Positions 61,970 through 64,000 of a stretch of DNA of 64,000 bases are shown here, one piece after another. The notes below the pieces were generated by a model, which saw only the letters and a program-made list of their open reading frames with translations, was not told where the DNA came from and searched no databases. The stretch covers positions 488,494-552,493 of the forward strand of contig NZ_KZ984052.1 in assembly GCF_003569805.1 (NCBI RefSeq). Direction: 5' to 3'. Each line of letters opens with the position of its first letter. Position 1 is the stretch's first letter. The stretch is from Microbacterium halotolerans. GTDB taxonomy: Bacteria > Actinomycetota > Actinomycetes > Actinomycetales > Microbacteriaceae. A program made the position numbers and the translations under genes.

Positions 61970-62560
61970 TCAACGCCGTGCGGGCGCTCGCCCGGCGCGC
62001 TTCTCCGCCTCGGCCCATGCGCGCTGCGCCGGCGTGGCCGCCCCCGCTGCGGCGGCGCCCATTCCGGTGCCCGCGCCTGAACCGCCGCGCCACGCGTGGC
62101 ACAGCGCGATGGCCACGGCGTCGGCGGCGTCGGCGGGTTTGGGCGGCGCGTCGAGGCGCAGCACGCGCGCGACCATGTTCTGCACCTGCAGCTTGTCGGC
62201 GCCGCCGTACCCGGTGATCGCAGCCTTCACCTCGCTCGGCGTGTGCATAGCCGCGGGAATCCCGTGCTCGGCAGCGAGCATCAGCGCGATGCCGGACGCC
62301 TGCGCCGTACCCATCACGGTCTGCAGATTGTGCTGCGCGAACACCCGCTCCACAGCGAGCACGGCGGGGTCGAACTCATCAAGAGCGCTCCGGATACCGG
62401 CCCCGATCGCGCGCAGACGCTCGGCCACGGGCGCGTCGAGGGGCGACCGCACGACCCCCACGTGCACGAGCCGTGCCGTACGATCCGGATCGACATCGAC
62501 CACGCCGACCCCGCACCTGGTCAGCCCAGGATCGATCCCGATCACCCGCAGCGCATCCAC
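61970..62560 (-). CDS. ruvC: Crossover junction endonuclease RuvC
   Basis: A 196-residue RNase H-fold resolvase. The catalytic acids are in VIGIDPGLTRCGVGVVD (first Asp), LAVERVFAQHN (Glu) and PADAADAVAIALCH (two Asp). A Gly/Ala-rich C-terminal tail extends it by about 25 residues. It starts with GTG placed 6 bases after TAGCCT. Confidence 0.97.
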   Translation of the reverse strand: MDALRVIGIDPGLTRCGVGVVDVDPDRTARLVHVGVVRSPLDAPVAERLRAIGAGIRSALDEFDPAVLAVERVFAQHNLQTVMGTAQASGIALMLAAEHGIPAAMHTPSEVKAAITGYGGADKLQVQNMVARVLRLDAPPKPADAADAVAIALCHAWRGGSGAGTGMGAAAAGAATPAQRAWAEAEKRAGRAPARR

Positions 62561-62566
62561 ACCCCC

Positions 62567-62572
62567 AGGCTA
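62567..62572 (-). promoter_or_regulatory. Candidate -10 box of ruvC (leaderless)
   Basis: TAGCCT, then GGGGGT, then the ruvC GTG. No LexA-type or RecA-NDp-type box is seen upstream. Confidence 0.5.
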
Positions 62573-62656
62573 CGCCGAACCGCCCCCGCTCCCCCGCAGG
62601 CATTCGGCTGAGCCTTCGCAGAATCCGTGTCCCGGATCAGCGATACGGCACACGAA

Positions 62657-62686
62657 CGCCCCGTGGCCCGACAGGACCACGGGGCG
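62657..62686 (-). terminator. Terminator after yebC
   Basis: CGCCCCGTGG (62657-62666) pairs perfectly with CCACGGGGCG (62677-62686), beginning 15 bases after the yebC stop; TTCGTGTGCC follows. Confidence 0.75.
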
Positions 62687-62701
62687 CAGAGGTCGCGAGG
62701 A

Positions 62702-63469
62702 TCAGTCCTCTTCGTCGTCCGAGGCCAGTTCGGCCTGCACCTCTTCCGAGATGTCGATGTTCGTGTAGATGTTCTGCACGTCGTCGCTGTCCTCGAGCGC
62801 GTCGATCAGCTTGAACACCTTGCGCGCTGTGTCGGCGTCGGCCGGTACCTTGACGTTCGCAACGAACTCGGCATCAGCCGACTCGTAGTCGATTCCCGCG
62901 TCGACGAGGGCCGTGCGCACGGCCACCATGTCGGTCGCCTCCGAGATGATCTCGAAGCCCTTCGGGTGCGCCTCGACCTCTTCGGCCCCCGCCTCGAGGG
63001 CCGCCATCATGACGTCGTCCTCGGAGGTGCCGCTGGCGCTGGCGACGATGACGCCCTTGCGCTCGAAGTTGAAGGAGACGCTGCCGGGGTCAGCCATGTT
63101 GCCGCCGTTGCGGCTCACGATCGTGCGCACCTCGCTCGCCGCGCGGTTCTTGTTGTCCGTCAGACACTCGATCAGCATCGCGACACCGCCAGCGGCGTAG
63201 GCCTCGTACATGATCGTCATGTACTCGACGGCCTCGCCGCCGATGCCTGCCCCGCGCTTGAGGGCGCGGTCGATGTTGTCGTTCGGCACCGACGTCTTCT
63301 TCGCCTTCTGCACAGCGTCGTACAGCGTCGGGTTGCCTGCGAGGTCGGCGCCGCCTGCGCGGGCTGCGACCTCGATGTTCTTGATCAGCTTGGCGAACGA
63401 CTTGGCACGCTTGGCGTCGATCGCCGCCTTCTTGTGCTTCGTGGTCGCCCACTTGGAGTGTCCGGACAT
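62702..63469 (-). CDS. yebC: YebC/PmpR family regulatory protein
   Basis: A 255-residue protein of the YebC/TACO1 family. It opens [22 protein letters not shown], with [24 protein letters not shown] and an acidic C-terminal tail. Members were first described as transcription regulators and more recently as translation factors for proline-rich stretches. The ATG at 63469 with GAGGAGG just upstream is chosen. Its place before ruvC is conserved in many bacteria. Confidence 0.96.
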   Translation of the reverse strand: MSGHSKWATTKHKKAAIDAKRAKSFAKLIKNIEVAARAGGADLAGNPTLYDAVQKAKKTSVPNDNIDRALKRGAGIGGEAVEYMTIMYEAYAAGGVAMLIECLTDNKNRAASEVRTIVSRNGGNMADPGSVSFNFERKGVIVASASGTSEDDVMMAALEAGAEEVEAHPKGFEIISEATDMVAVRTALVDAGIDYESADAEFVANVKVPADADTARKVFKLIDALEDSDDVQNIYTNIDISEEVQAELASDDEED

Positions 63470-63581
63470 ATGCCTCCTCGTACGTTGACGGCCGCAGCGC
63501 ACGCCGTAGACGCACGCGTTCGGGCCTCGCACCATCTTACGCAGGTGGCGTCATCCGCCCATTCGACGCCTTCTGTACGGA

Positions 63582-64000
63582 TCAGGACACGTAGATCGGC
63601 GTGCCCTCCGGCAGCGCCGCGAGCTTCGTGATCGCGTCGGCATCGACACGGATGCAGCCGTTCGAGATCGCTCCGCTGCGCACATCGTGGTAGTGGAACG
63701 CCGTGATCGCCACGTCCTGTCCGCCGAAACCGGCGAGCGTCGATGACTGCACCGACAGGTACACGATCGGGTGCCCCCTTGCGTACGCGAAGCTGGTCAC
63801 CTCGGTCATCATCACGAACGAGCGCCCCTTCGGCGTCGGCGTCGCATCCGTGCCCCACGCGAAGTCGGTGGCGATCGTCTCGCGCCGGGCGTCATCGCCG
63901 GCGCCCGTGACGATGTCGACGGTGCCCGCGCCGAGATCGACTTCCACACTGCTGTCGAGCCCTTCCAGCTGCACGTCGTCGGCGCGCAGCCATCCGGTCA
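63582..64000 (-). CDS. L,D-transpeptidase (YkuD type), N-terminus cut by window edge
   Basis: The last 139 residues of a cell-wall cross-linking enzyme that forms 3-3 links. The YkuD core shows VDIVTGAGDDARRETIATDF, TPTPKGRSF, the active-site His region FHYHDVRSG and the nucleophile in AISNGCIRV, where SNGC stands for the commoner SHGC. The frame is open to base 64000 and the preceding residues (TGWLRADDVQL) look like the end of an SH3-like or SH3b domain. Signal peptide and full length cannot be judged. Confidence 0.9.
   Translation of the reverse strand, partial: TGWLRADDVQLEGLDSSVEVDLGAGTVDIVTGAGDDARRETIATDFAWGTDATPTPKGRSFVMMTEVTSFAYARGHPIVYLSVQSSTLAGFGGQDVAITAFHYHDVRSGAISNGCIRVDADAITKLAALPEGTPIYVS

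Noticed and set aside
62561..62640. LexA or RecA-NDp site upstream of ruvC
   Set aside because: Neither a GAAC-N4-GTTC palindrome nor a TTGTC-type box is present.

Overview
The window is about 64 kb of GC-rich chromosome carrying almost only core genes. Gene content and order (pyrR-pyrB-pyrC-PH protein-carA-carB-pyrF-mihF/gmk-rpoZ-metK-priA-fmt-rsmB-rpe; hisF-hisI-Trp-associated membrane protein-trpC-trpB-trpA-lgt; ruvC-ruvA-ruvB-yajC-secD-secF-rel) are those of Actinobacteria. GTG starts, ATGA/GTGA/TGATG overlaps and the absence of mycobacterial PE/PPE genes suggest the family Microbacteriaceae, probably Microbacterium or a close relative. That placement is an inference from gene order and sequence style, not from a database search.

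Layout: nearly everything reads on the minus strand. From right to left: a truncated L,D-transpeptidase and yebC (62.7-64 kb); Holliday-junction resolution and Sec genes ruvC-ruvA-ruvB-yajC-secD-secF (57-62.6 kb); bifunctional rel (54.6-56.9 kb); a small plus-strand island (51.8-54.7 kb) with a one-TM protein, a DUF349 protein and an AbiEi-like orphan; rarA and rpsD (49.4-51.7 kb); alaS-ruvX-mltG-aroE-aroC-aroK-aroB (39.7-48.3 kb); efp-nusB; the complete UMP cluster up to OMP decarboxylase except pyrD and pyrE (pyrR to pyrF, 29.8-38.3 kb); gmk-rpoZ-metK-priA-fmt-rsmB-rpe (21.9-29.8 kb); hisE-hisG-hisF-hisI; trpC-trpB-trpA with two membrane proteins; lgt; gltB-gltD; pyk; a tRNA-Leu(CAA); an ANTAR response regulator; polA; a DUF885 protease-like gene; and a truncated MFS transporter.

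How the genes work together: nucleotide supply (pyr genes, gmk), chorismate to tryptophan (aro, trp), histidine (his), nitrogen assimilation (gltBD), glycolytic output (pyk), translation (alaS, rpsD, efp, fmt, metK), envelope building (lgt, mltG, L,D-transpeptidase, sec) and DNA repair (polA, ruvABC, ruvX, rarA, priA) are chained in translationally coupled operons. I saw no prophage, IS element, CRISPR array or secondary-metabolite cluster.

Points of interest: an mIHF-guanylate kinase fusion; two copies of a roughly 72-bp palindromic element each placed exactly 5 bp after a stop codon, plus a second type of long palindrome, all lying directly before a candidate new promoter; a recurrent TANNNT-N6/7-start layout predicting leaderless mRNAs for nine genes; a PyrR-binding RNA motif covering the pyrR ribosome binding site; and the absence of coaBC and trpE from loci where actinobacteria usually keep them.
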